A stretch of DNA of 44,711 nt from JBGPBY01 sp041481485 (lineage in GTDB: Bacteria; Acidobacteriota; Terriglobia; 20CM-2-55-15). The stretch lies in contig JBGPBY010000004.1 of assembly GCA_041481485.1 (NCBI GenBank), positions 1 through 44,711 on the forward strand, read 5' to 3'. Under the pieces are notes generated by a model that saw only the letters and a list, made by a program, of their open reading frames with translations, was not told the DNA's origin and ran no database searches. A program made the translations under genes and the position numbers. This document shows, in pieces, positions 34,072-41,762 of this stretch. The number at the start of each line of letters is the position of its first letter. Within the stretch, counting starts at the first letter, position 1.

Positions 34072-36756
34072 ATGATTGGAACCAGGCTCGCGCACTACGA
34101 GATCACCAGCCACTTGGGCACGGGCGGCATGGGCGAAGTTTACCAGGCCAACGACACAAAGCTGGGCCGCAGCGTGGCGATCAAACTCCTGCCCGAGGCT
34201 TTCAGTCATGACAGCGACCGCCTGTCGCGATTCGAGCGCGAAGCTCGCATGCTGGCTTCGTTGAATCATCCCAACATTGCGGCCATCTATGGCCTGGAAG
34301 AATCCGGCGGGCGAAAGTTTCTCGTCATGGAACTCGTACCGGGAGAGACTCTCGCTGAACGTATCAAGCGCGACCCGATCCTGATGGACGAAGCGCTTGC
34401 AATCGCGAAGCAGATCGCCGACGCGCTGCAAGCTGCGCACGACAGCGAGAAAGGAATCATTCACCGCGATTTGAAGCCGGCGAATGTGAAGATCACGCCG
34501 GAGGGAAAACTGAAGGTGCTGGACTTCGGATTGGCGAAGGCTTTCGAGGCGCAACCATCGGATACGAACCCTTCGAATTCGCCGACGCTGAGCAATGCGG
34601 CCACGCAGCAAGGCCTGATTCTCGGTACAGCGGCGTACATGTCCCCGGAACAAGCGAAAGGCCGGATGGTGGATAAACGCACCGACATCTTCGCGTTTGG
34701 ATGCGTGCTCTATGAGATGTTGACCGGATGGCCGGCGTTCGAGGGTGACGGAGTGGGTGAGATTCTGGCACGAGTCATTGAGCGCGACCCGAATTGGACC
34801 AAACTGCCGTCGAACGTACCGCCCAGATTCCGCGAATTGCTACGGCGCTCCCTTCAGAAAGACCCGAGGAAACGTTGGCGCGATGTGGGAGATTTGCGCA
34901 TCGAGCTGGAGCTGGCTGGAGAGACCCCCGTTGGAACGGCGCCGCCGGAAGGAATGCCTCTCGTTCCACGCAGCAGGCGGGAACGTGCCTTATGGCTGTC
35001 GGCAATCCTGGGCGCAGCCATCTTGACATGGCTGGCGGCTTCGTTTCTAAACTCCCGCAGCCCGCGCGATGCGCCCGCTGGCCTTACCGATCTGGTGCGC
35101 TTTTCGGAATTCCCCCCGGCGGGCGCCTCGTTCTATGCGGGGGCATGGATTGTTCCGTTCGCGGTTTCCCCTGACGGACGGTGGTTTGCATTCACTGCCA
35201 CTTCGGATGACGGAAAGAGCCGGCTCTGGTTTCGGGCATTGAAGTCGGAGACTGCACAACCCATTCCCGGAACGGAGGGGGCCGTCAGCCCTTTCTGGTC
35301 GCCGGACAGCAAGTGGCTTGGATTCCGGGCGCTGAACGTCTGGTATCAGGTCCGGATTGCAGGCGGATCCCCCGAGATCATCAGCCCCTTCAGGGGGTTC
35401 ACGGACGGTTCTTTGGGCGCCGCCTGGGGTGACGATGTCATCTTGTATACCGGCGCGAATGGAGCGATCTTCAAAGTTTCATTTCCAGGTGGAAGACCTT
35501 CGCAACTCACTACCCTGGATCCTTCCAGCAGGGAAGTGCATCAATGGCCCCAGTTCCTGAGCGACGGAAGACACTTCCTCTATGTCGTAACGGGCAAATC
35601 CGGCGGTATTTATGTGGACTCTATCGACGGCGGACAGCGGGCCCTTGTCATAGGGCTCGAATCCTCACCCATTACCTCACCCATACGATACGTGCCGGGA
35701 TATCTCCTCTACGTGGAAAACGGAGTGCTGTGGGCGCATGCGTTCGATGAGACGAGCTACCGCCTGATTGGAGAACGCCGGCCAGTGGTGAGTGGTTTGC
35801 CCCAAAACCTACCTTCCTTCTCCGCTTCCCACACGGGAGTTCTCGCATACTGGACGCAATCTCCGGTTCAACAAGGCGCCCAGCTTCGATGGATCGACCG
35901 CGATGGCACTCGCGGGGATCTTGTGGGCGAACCGGCCGTATATGACGGCTTCGATCTTTCCCGGAATGGATCCCGGGTGGTGTCCTCCCAGGTTGGCAAG
36001 GAAGGCATTGATCTATTTGTTCGCGACGTTGGCGTCGGCAATGTTAGTTTCTTCCCCCTCAAGAACAAGAGGGGCACAGTGCCGATTTGGACGCCTGACG
36101 GCAAACAAGTGGTGTTCTTGTGTCGCGGCTCCCTGTGTCTTGCCGATGCCGACAAAACCGCCAATACCCCCGTCCCGCTGACTGCTCCGTCCAGGAATCA
36201 GCTGCCGCAGAGTTTTACTAGATTGGGCGATCGGCTTGTCTATGAAGAGTGGACTCCGGAAAACCTGGTCGATCTGAAGGTCTTGGATATGAAGGACAAG
36301 AGTGTGGCCTCCCTGGGCTTGAACACAACTAGTGCGAATGAATTTGGCGGGCGGCTTTCCCCCGACGACCGATGGCTTGCGTATGTGACGGACCAGACGG
36401 GCAGGAACGAGGTATGGGTTACGGCTTTCCCATCCGGTCAACCTAGTCAGGTGTCGTTGTCCGGTGGAAGTCATCCTGAATGGAAAGGAGACAGCACGGA
36501 ACTCTATTTTATTTCCGCTGAGGGGAAATTGGTGGCCGTTTCTTTCGGCAGCGACGGTTCCCGCATCGATGTGAGAACCCGGACGAACCTGTTTTCGATA
36601 CCGCGAACCGTGGATGTCATGTCCGGGAGTCACAATATATACAAACCCAGCCGCGACGGTCAGAAGTTCCTGGTTGCCGTAAGATCGGACGTCGCGAACG
36701 TTCCTCCGATCAGCGTCATCATGAATTGGACGCAACTCCTGTCGGGAAAAGAATGA
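34072..36756 (+). CDS. Ser/Thr protein kinase with TolB/PD40-type propeller
   Basis: This is an 894-residue membrane kinase. The ATG at 34072 is preferred because it starts at the family's IGTRLAHYEITSHLGTGGMG; an upstream GTG adds six residues. The kinase domain has GTGGMGEVY (16-24), VAIKLL with K38, HRDLKPAN (131-138), DFG (151-153) and SPE (191-193). A single membrane segment lies near 307-325 (WLSAILGAAILTWLAASF). The outer part is a beta-propeller with repeated PD40/TolB-like blades (AVSPDGRWFAF, FWSPDSKWLGF, RLSPDDRWLAYVTD). This RD kinase belongs to a large acidobacterial group thought to sense envelope signals. No partner gene is evident nearby. Confidence 0.93.
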   Translation: MIGTRLAHYEITSHLGTGGMGEVYQANDTKLGRSVAIKLLPEAFSHDSDRLSRFEREARMLASLNHPNIAAIYGLEESGGRKFLVMELVPGETLAERIKRDPILMDEALAIAKQIADALQAAHDSEKGIIHRDLKPANVKITPEGKLKVLDFGLAKAFEAQPSDTNPSNSPTLSNAATQQGLILGTAAYMSPEQAKGRMVDKRTDIFAFGCVLYEMLTGWPAFEGDGVGEILARVIERDPNWTKLPSNVPPRFRELLRRSLQKDPRKRWRDVGDLRIELELAGETPVGTAPPEGMPLVPRSRRERALWLSAILGAAILTWLAASFLNSRSPRDAPAGLTDLVRFSEFPPAGASFYAGAWIVPFAVSPDGRWFAFTATSDDGKSRLWFRALKSETAQPIPGTEGAVSPFWSPDSKWLGFRALNVWYQVRIAGGSPEIISPFRGFTDGSLGAAWGDDVILYTGANGAIFKVSFPGGRPSQLTTLDPSSREVHQWPQFLSDGRHFLYVVTGKSGGIYVDSIDGGQRALVIGLESSPITSPIRYVPGYLLYVENGVLWAHAFDETSYRLIGERRPVVSGLPQNLPSFSASHTGVLAYWTQSPVQQGAQLRWIDRDGTRGDLVGEPAVYDGFDLSRNGSRVVSSQVGKEGIDLFVRDVGVGNVSFFPLKNKRGTVPIWTPDGKQVVFLCRGSLCLADADKTANTPVPLTAPSRNQLPQSFTRLGDRLVYEEWTPENLVDLKVLDMKDKSVASLGLNTTSANEFGGRLSPDDRWLAYVTDQTGRNEVWVTAFPSGQPSQVSLSGGSHPEWKGDSTELYFISAEGKLVAVSFGSDGSRIDVRTRTNLFSIPRTVDVMSGSHNIYKPSRDGQKFLVAVRSDVANVPPISVIMNWTQLLSGKE

Positions 36757-37288
36757 CCGATTCATCCTCCGGTCGCCACCCGGAAGATTCTGGACCACCT
36801 CGGACTACCCTCCAGACCCCCTCCGCTCGCTCTTGCAGCCCGCGACGCAGACATCACTCGCAGTTTCGACGACGCTTGATTTCGCCACCGTCTGCGGCGC
36901 TCAGTGATCCGCCTGTCCGCCGACGCTCCAGCGACCGCCCGCGACTCTTGTTTCCTCAGGGGATTCCTTACAATGACTCCGGTGTGGCTCAGAGTTGAAG
37001 AGCTGCAGCAGCACCGGCAACAGAAGCCGCCGATCGTGAGACTGCATTCTATTGAGTGTCTTCCTGCTCCTTTTGTTGATACCTCGATCTGAAAGTGCCA
37101 TTTTCTGAACTGAATTTAACGCGGTTGCATTGTGACGAAATCTCGCCACGCTTCGAGATGCATTCCTCCCCCGGTACGAACGCCAACCGTAGAACGCCAG
37201 CAACGGCGTTCACCGAGGTAGACCACTCCCGTCCGGCTCATGTGTCATAAATTCTCGGGATCGTTTTTCACAGACGACAGGAGGACAC
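36757..37288. other. Gene-free stretch after the propeller kinase
   Basis: About 530 bases with no frame I can support on either strand. The open frames are Arg/Ser/Pro-rich as expected for non-coding GC-rich DNA. It ends with the ribosome site of the 37289 gene. Confidence 0.5.
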
Positions 37289-37543
37289 ATGCCAGCCACA
37301 AAGACAACAATGCGGCACAAGTCCACGTTTCCGGCTTGGGACGAAAGCGGGCTGGAGCAGACGCTTCACGTGTACGTCGATACCCCAGACGACGGACACA
37401 CAGGAGCCCCGCACGCCGAGGCGGAGGGATTGCCGAATCTCCGGACGGAAGAGGGATATCACGTCAATTACCTTGAAAAGGGCAAGTACCAGGTCGTCGC
37501 AACCGGAGAGATTCTCACTTCAAACCATCCGGCAGCCCCATAA
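37289..37543 (+). CDS. Small hypothetical protein
   Basis: This is an 84-residue protein with a strong AGGAGG at 37276-37281, six to seven bases before the ATG. The sequence is acidic and hydrophilic, with TLHVYVDTPDDGHTG, then EEGYHVNYLEKGKYQVVATG. There is no signal peptide, Cys or membrane segment. I do not recognise the family. The good ribosome site and the beta-strand-like pattern favour a real gene. The next element downstream is a short dispersed repeat and a frameshifted secreted-protein gene. Confidence 0.6.
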   Translation: MPATKTTMRHKSTFPAWDESGLEQTLHVYVDTPDDGHTGAPHAEAEGLPNLRTEEGYHVNYLEKGKYQVVATGEILTSNHPAAP

Positions 37544-37588
37544 CGGCTGCTGGAGCGACCGAAATTGAGTGTGCCTCCGCAGGTCCCC

Positions 37589-37632
37589 AGAAAAGCATTT
37601 CAGCGCGTTCTCAATGACAACCTGAACCAACC
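37589..37632. repeat. 44-base dispersed repeat, copy 1
   Basis: This sequence matches 39767-39809 at about 37 of 44 positions, with a one-base gap. The shared core is AAGCATTTCAGCGC, then TCTCA, TGAC, ACCTGAAC and AAC. It lies between two small genes and holds no confirmed gene. Confidence 0.55.
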
Positions 37633-37666
37633 AAACGCAGCGACTGTCCTTAATCCCGAGGAACGA

Positions 37667-38184
37667 ATGACACCGAAAACCAGCAAATTCATTGTAGGAA
37701 TTCTTTGGGCGGCGGCTCTGGTGCAGCCCGTACTCGCACAATCTCAGCTTCCGCGTCAAGCTCTGTCAAAATCCAAGTTGTGCTCTTGATACAAAAACCT
37801 GATGGAACTTCGCCTGGGGGGACTCGCACGCTTTCACTCACTACGAGTCCGAACGGAAAGTTCAACGTCAGCGACCTGATTCCGGCCTCATTTCCGCCAG
37901 AGTGTACTCCTGCACCATCTGTTGCAGCCTTAATTAAAATCGGAAACATGCTCGACGGAACTCTGACTCCCATGCCGGACGGACGGTTCCAAGTCCATCT
38001 CGCGCTTAATTACAAATCCGCAGTTGGCTGCAGACAGGCTGGGAACCCAATCTCCCCTGTGGTGTCCGACGAAAAGACAGTCAAAGATGCTGTTGTCTCA
38101 GACGGCGAGGTAATCCCTCTGAGTGTCAAAAGGTCAGATGGCGAAACGCTGAAGGTGGACGTGACCTTGGCCGTTCAGAAATGA
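37667..38184 (+). pseudogene. Secreted protein gene interrupted by a frameshift
   Basis: From the ATG at 37667 (GAGG upstream) the protein begins with a good signal peptide, MTPKTSKFIVGILWAAALVQ and PVLAQ, but this frame stops after 41 codons. The neighbouring frame continues from about 37750 as a coherent soluble domain: VKIQVVLLIQKPDGTSPGGT, LSLTTSPNGKFNVSDL, then ALIKIGNMLDGTLTPMPDGR, ending at 38184. A single one-base change between 37730 and 37780 would join them into about 170 residues. Two Cys residues (PPECTP, AVGCRQ) could form a disulphide. It is either a pseudogene or a sequence error. Family unknown. Confidence 0.65.
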
Positions 38185-38270
38185 TCCTTGCGGCCCTTTC
38201 GCATCAGGCAACTTCGGCTATCCCCGAGCGAAGGAAATACAATGCGTAGAGACGAAGCGCGACCCGAGTA

Positions 38271-38414
38271 ATGAATCCAAAGCAAGACTCAGAAAAGCTA
38301 ATAAATGCAGTACTGCCTTTCGTAGAGAAAATGCTAACGCTTTACGGCGAATTTTTCCCGTGCGGTGCCTATATGAAAATGGAGGGAACAATCGTTGCCT
38401 GGGTGTCTCCTTAA
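38271..38414 (+). pseudogene. Truncated small gene (N-terminal part only)
   Basis: A 47-codon frame from ATG at 38271 reads KLINAVLPFVEKMLTLYGEF, FPCGAYMKMEGTIVAW, then stops. This matches, from memory, the beginning of a conserved soil-bacterial family of about 130 residues (PFAxxxLxxxGEFxPFGAxM). The remainder is missing, since the next gene starts 12 bases later. The residual product is unlikely to fold. Confidence 0.5.
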
Positions 38415-38426
38415 AGGTGGTGATCA

Positions 38427-39440
38427 ATGGTTTCTCGACGCATCCCCATTGCACTCGCAGTCGCATGCCTGACATTGTTGCGGGCCACTGCAACAATCGT
38501 CCCTGTACCGGATCTCGATAAGCTCGTCAGTACATCCCACTTAATAGTCCTCGGAGAACTCCTCACCATTGAACAAGGCGCCAACAGAACAGTCGAAGCC
38601 AACGGAACGCATGCGCAAGTAAGGGCGGATCAAGGCGTGCTGAGAATTGATGATGCTATTAGCGGCTCAGCTGGATCGCCCGTGCGCTTTGAGACCCTCG
38701 TTCCCCAAAACGCAGCGGTTTGGCAAACTCCCGCACAACAGATCTACGGCCTGTTCTTCTTACGGACGGACGACAACGGAAAAACTTCCCTTACGGACAC
38801 GTACAACGCGTACATCCCAGTGCCGCACGGCGTTTATGGTCGTGGAACCACACCGATGGATCGCGCCATCAGCATTCTCGCCGAAATGCTGACACTCCCG
38901 AACAACCGAAGCGCCAACAGTACAGCCCTTGAATTTCTGGAATTCAGCAAGAGTAAAGCTACAAATAACGCACTACGGGTCGGTCTGGAGACGGCAACCA
39001 ATCCGGAATTACGCATCAGAATCGCCAACGCGTTGGTGCTTCAGGGGGACGCAACAAGTCTGAAGTATCTCAAAGAGGTCTTCTTGACAGGCCCAGGGAA
39101 TGCTGTCAGTGACCAGCAACAGCAAATTCTCGGCAACGTGATGGCTACATCCCTCGAAGACCCAGAGGCAATCCCAGACTTAACGGCGTTGTTAGACTCA
39201 TACTCAGTGCCCATACGGAGAGGGGCGGCGCAGGCTCTCAGACGGACAGAGTCGCCAAAGGCAATCAGCGGACTAATAAAGGCACTGGAGGATACGGATT
39301 CCCAAGTCCGCTACTGGGGCGTCGTCGGCCTGGCTGAGGTAACCGGCCAAGAGGAATGGCGGCCAGATCAGGAAACTTTCAAAGCCAGGGAACCCGACTA
39401 TATGAGTCATTGGAAAGAATGGGCACGAATTCGGCGATAA
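38427..39440 (+). CDS. Secreted HEAT-repeat protein
   Basis: This is a 337-residue protein. GGTGGTG lies just upstream of the ATG and a signal peptide follows (IPIALAVACLTLLRATA). Residues 25-150 are a beta-rich part (LDKLVSTSHLIVLGELLTIE, LRIDDAISGSAGSPVRFETL). From about residue 185 it has helical HEAT-like repeats: PELRIRIANALVLQGDATSL, AIPDLTALLDSYSVPIRRGA and SQVRYWGVVGLAEVTGQEEW. Such repeats bind proteins. The substrate or partner is unknown. It is followed by a convergent DinB remnant. Confidence 0.75.
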   Translation: MVSRRIPIALAVACLTLLRATATIVPVPDLDKLVSTSHLIVLGELLTIEQGANRTVEANGTHAQVRADQGVLRIDDAISGSAGSPVRFETLVPQNAAVWQTPAQQIYGLFFLRTDDNGKTSLTDTYNAYIPVPHGVYGRGTTPMDRAISILAEMLTLPNNRSANSTALEFLEFSKSKATNNALRVGLETATNPELRIRIANALVLQGDATSLKYLKEVFLTGPGNAVSDQQQQILGNVMATSLEDPEAIPDLTALLDSYSVPIRRGAAQALRRTESPKAISGLIKALEDTDSQVRYWGVVGLAEVTGQEEWRPDQETFKAREPDYMSHWKEWARIRR

Positions 39441-39479
39441 AATCCTTTTCGGGTTTTGCGCGGATGCGCTGCGGTGATG

Positions 39480-39662
39480 CGGCTCGCAAAGCACTCGGCG
39501 GATGCGATCATAGTAAACAGTTTCTGTATCTGTGATGTGATGGAGAATCACTTGTACTGACCACTTTCCGGGCTTGTAAGTCTGACTTAACTTTGGTTCC
39601 GTCAGATCGAATAGAGGCAACATCCGATCACGTGAGGCTATTAGCCTTTCGATGAGTTCCAT
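39480..39662 (-). pseudogene. N-terminal fragment of a DinB-family protein
   Basis: The reverse strand from ATG at 39662 reads MELIERLIASRDRMLPLFDL, then GKWSVQVILHHITDTETVYY and DRIRRVLCEP. These are the first two helices of the DinB/YfiT four-helix bundle, including the first metal His (LHH). After CEP the family likeness ends and the frame runs into the complement of the HEAT gene. The other metal-binding His residues are absent, so the protein is not functional. Confidence 0.75.
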
Positions 39663-39766
39663 TACAAAGATAATAGGGCAAACTCGGCACCCGCCCAAGC
39701 TGATGATGGAAGGCAGCGGGGAGCAGCAGCGCAATCGATGGGGTTGGGGATCCCGCGCGAGACTTC

Positions 39767-39809
39767 AGACAAGCATTTCAGCGCTGTCTCATGACGACCT
39801 GAACTAACT
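39767..39809. repeat. 44-base dispersed repeat, copy 2
   Basis: Second copy of the repeat at 37589-37632, in the same orientation, about 2.2 kb away. It sits between the DinB remnant and cysC. The intervening DNA contains several broken genes. Confidence 0.55.
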
Positions 39810-39859
39810 GAGTTGCTCGGGAAATTCAGTAGTCAGAACGCCAGGCTGGAGCGGCAACT

Positions 39860-40471
39860 CTAGGTGCTGATCGGCGAATATGAAATCTCTCGATCCGAAG
39901 CGGTAACCGATTGAATCGAACGTTCGACTTCATAAGTGAGGTAGCCGTTGTCCTGGAGCCAGCTCTTGATGAGATCGAAGCTCTGCTCAATGGTTTCAGA
40001 GTTCGTGTGGACTACTATCTCTGGATTGAGGGGAGGTTCGTAAGGATCCGAGACGCCGGTAAAACTTGCGATCTCGCCCCTCATTGCTCGCGCGTACTGG
40101 TTCTTTTGATCGCGTGCGACAAGATCGGCCAACGGGCAGCACACGAAGACTTCGATAAAACGCCCGGGTTCATGCAACATGCGAACTTGTTCGCGTACCT
40201 GGCGAAATGGCGACACCATCGCGGCAATGGGATAGACACCGTTGCGGCTCAGCAGACTGCAAGTCAAGCCGATTTGCCGAACGTGAATATTCCGGTCTCG
40301 CCTGGAATAACCCAAATCATTGGAATGGAGAATACGGACGGCATCACCGTCTAGACACTCTACGAGAAGACCCCGTAAACGAAATTCGACTTCCAGGAGT
40401 CCGGCAAGCGTCGTTTTCCCCGCCCCCGGCAAGCCCGTTAACCAAACTGTTGCAGCTCGATTCCGCGTCAT
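39860..40471 (-). CDS. cysC: Adenylylsulfate (APS) kinase
   Basis: This is a 203-residue enzyme that phosphorylates adenylyl sulfate to PAPS with ATP, in the cytoplasm. The P-loop is GLPGAGKTT (13-21), the APS-binding LDGDAVR follows (40-46), and the lid and substrate motifs are VSPFRQVRE, then FTGVSDPYEPPLNPEIVV. GGAGGGG lies four to five bases before the ATG. No sulfate adenylyltransferase gene is close, so this is a stand-alone CysC. In that setting it may supply PAPS for sulfation or act in a divided pathway. The C-terminal 25 residues are longer than in typical CysC and not recognised. Confidence 0.92.
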   Translation of the reverse strand: MTRNRAATVWLTGLPGAGKTTLAGLLEVEFRLRGLLVECLDGDAVRILHSNDLGYSRRDRNIHVRQIGLTCSLLSRNGVYPIAAMVSPFRQVREQVRMLHEPGRFIEVFVCCPLADLVARDQKNQYARAMRGEIASFTGVSDPYEPPLNPEIVVHTNSETIEQSFDLIKSWLQDNGYLTYEVERSIQSVTASDREISYSPIST

Positions 40472-40608
40472 TTCCCCTCCGGTGGATCCTGGATGTCGCC
40501 CGCCTCCTGCCGGTACTATCCATAACGTTCGTTAGACTATCATAGTAGTCACAAAAACTACAATGTGCTTTAGGCCGTATAGCATTCTGAAAAGGAAATT
40601 AACTTTCG

Positions 40609-40701
40609 ATGTCGATTGCTGCCGTGATACTTCTAATTGCAATGGCAATTGGGGGAGATTCATTTCAATTTAGCCCGCAAAAAATAGATGGTTGCGTCTG
40701 A
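40609..40701 (+). CDS. Possible 30-residue hydrophobic peptide
   Basis: A short frame with AAGGAA upstream encodes a hydrophobic start (MSIAAVILLIAMAIGG) followed by a polar tail with one Cys. It could be a small membrane or exported peptide, or the stump of a lost secreted protein. Nothing else supports it. Confidence 0.25.
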   Translation: MSIAAVILLIAMAIGGDSFQFSPQKIDGCV

Positions 40702-40782
40702 ACACTCATTTAACCGGGGTTGACCAAATTGTTGGGATCGAGAAAGGAACCCTGGGGAATCTCTCTGTCAGGTTTCAGGTGA

Positions 40783-40810
40783 TTGATTTGGTCCCGCTTG
40801 CAAATATAGT
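40783..40810 (+). promoter_or_regulatory. Putative sigma70 promoter
   Basis: TTGATT (40783-40788) and TATAGT (40805-40810) are separated by 16 bases. The ATG of the basic coiled-coil protein is 31 bases downstream of the -10 element. Confidence 0.5.
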
Positions 40811-40840
40811 TTTCGTCACAAATCTGTTACAGTTTTTCTC

Positions 40841-41131
40841 ATGCCAGATACAAAACGACTGTTGGAACTTGCCCTTAAAGGACTTGAAGCTGAGCGCACT
40901 CGAATCCACGAAGAGATTTCCGAAATTGAATCTCAGATTCGCGGGATTGGAGGCCGATTATCACAGAAGGGAAGGACTCTAGTCGCTGCGCCAAGCGAGA
41001 AGAGGAGCACCAAAACGGCTACAGCACCCCGGAAAAGGCGACGAATGTCGGCCGCTGCGCGAAAGAAATTGTCCGATGCCGCCAAGCGGCGTTGGGTTGC
41101 CAGCAAGAAGGCGGGGAAGTCGACACTTTAG
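40841..41131 (+). CDS. Small basic coiled-coil protein, probably nucleic-acid binding
   Basis: This is a 96-residue protein. Residues 5-50 are an amphipathic coiled coil (LELALKGLEAERTRIHEEIS, EIESQIRGIGG). The rest is strongly basic, ending in RKRRRMSAAARKKLSDAAKR and RWVASKKAG, a motif I know from many small proteins of Acidobacteriota and Planctomycetota. It resembles DNA-binding repeats such as NUMOD3. The combination suggests a dimeric chromatin-like or RNA-binding protein. A sigma70-like promoter lies directly upstream. No partner gene is evident. Confidence 0.7.
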   Translation: MPDTKRLLELALKGLEAERTRIHEEISEIESQIRGIGGRLSQKGRTLVAAPSEKRSTKTATAPRKRRRMSAAARKKLSDAAKRRWVASKKAGKSTL

Positions 41132-41165
41132 GTTCGTAGTGCAGCGCTGATAGCTAATTGGCGCA

Positions 41166-41351
41166 TCACTTTTGCAACTCCAAATCGACTTCAAGTCCGC
41201 CGTGAGGCTCGACCAGAGACTTCTCTGAAATTTCCGCTCGGCAACTCGGGCAACGTGCCGGTTCGCTCATGATGAATTCAAATGGGCCATGCCGTTCCAA
41301 CACATCCGCCAGAATCGAATCGAAGAGCCGCTCCGATTGTTCTGGCCGCAT
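41166..41351 (-). CDS. Small CxxC protein, possibly the 3' half of a frameshifted gene
   Basis: This is a 61-residue frame starting inside the upstream gene. It contains SILADVLERHGPFEFIMSEP and then ARCPSCRAEISEKSLVEP, a CxxC block common in small acidobacterial proteins. Its ATG has no ribosome site of its own and lies 85 bases before the upstream stop. It may be translated by coupling. Alternatively it and the upstream frame were once one gene separated by a one-base shift near 41340. Confidence 0.55.
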   Translation of the reverse strand: MRPEQSERLFDSILADVLERHGPFEFIMSEPARCPSCRAEISEKSLVEPHGGLEVDLELQK

Positions 41352-41665
41352 CGTTCACATCCCGCAATCCAGCTTTCGGCTTCGCGGATCGATCGAGTAT
41401 CTACATTTACTAATGTGATGCCTGGACGGCCGGGGAATTCAATTCCATCGAAAGCGCTCTCCAGAGTCCACTTACAGTCAGAAGAGCAGCGCAGCAGAAA
41501 TCTCTTTCCATCCGTCGTGCGGACTTTGAAGTATTCCGCCTCCGGATCGTACCAGCGGTCTTCAACCGACACGATTTCGAAAATATCCTCGTCGACGGAA
41601 AACTGTCGTGGACGCTCGTTGGCGCGATAGCCGGAATAGGCGTCAACGCGGATCGGAACGGACAT
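41267..41665 (-). CDS. Small conserved acidobacterial protein, possibly frameshifted
   Basis: This is a 132-residue frame from ATG at 41665. Its first 75 residues (IRVDAYSGYRANERPRQFSV, then IVSVEDRWYDPEAEYFKVRT and DGKRFLLRC) match a small beta-rich family frequent in this phylum, of unknown function. Residues to about 108 (ITLVNVDTRSIREAESWIAG, CERC) are still protein-like. After that the frame becomes Asn/Ser/Trp-rich while the overlapping frame starts a family-like segment, suggesting that the true continuation is the other frame. Both readings are listed. Confidence 0.6.
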   Translation of the reverse strand: MSVPIRVDAYSGYRANERPRQFSVDEDIFEIVSVEDRWYDPEAEYFKVRTTDGKRFLLRCSSDCKWTLESAFDGIEFPGRPGITLVNVDTRSIREAESWIAGCERCGQNNRSGSSIRFWRMCWNGMAHLNSS

Positions 41666-41762
41666 GCACAAATTCTAACTGATGAGAGTTTGGGAAGTTT
41701 TGCTTGTTATCGAGCGCGATTGTTTGCCATGATGCCACTCGCTCCGTCCGAGATTTGCCGCC

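Noticed and set aside
36013..36798. 261-codon reverse frame opposite the propeller kinase end
   Set aside because: Antisense shadow of PD40 repeats; no family likeness.
36757..37288. Transposase or intron remnant after the propeller kinase
   Set aside because: I found no catalytic motif, terminal repeat or intron structure that I could support.
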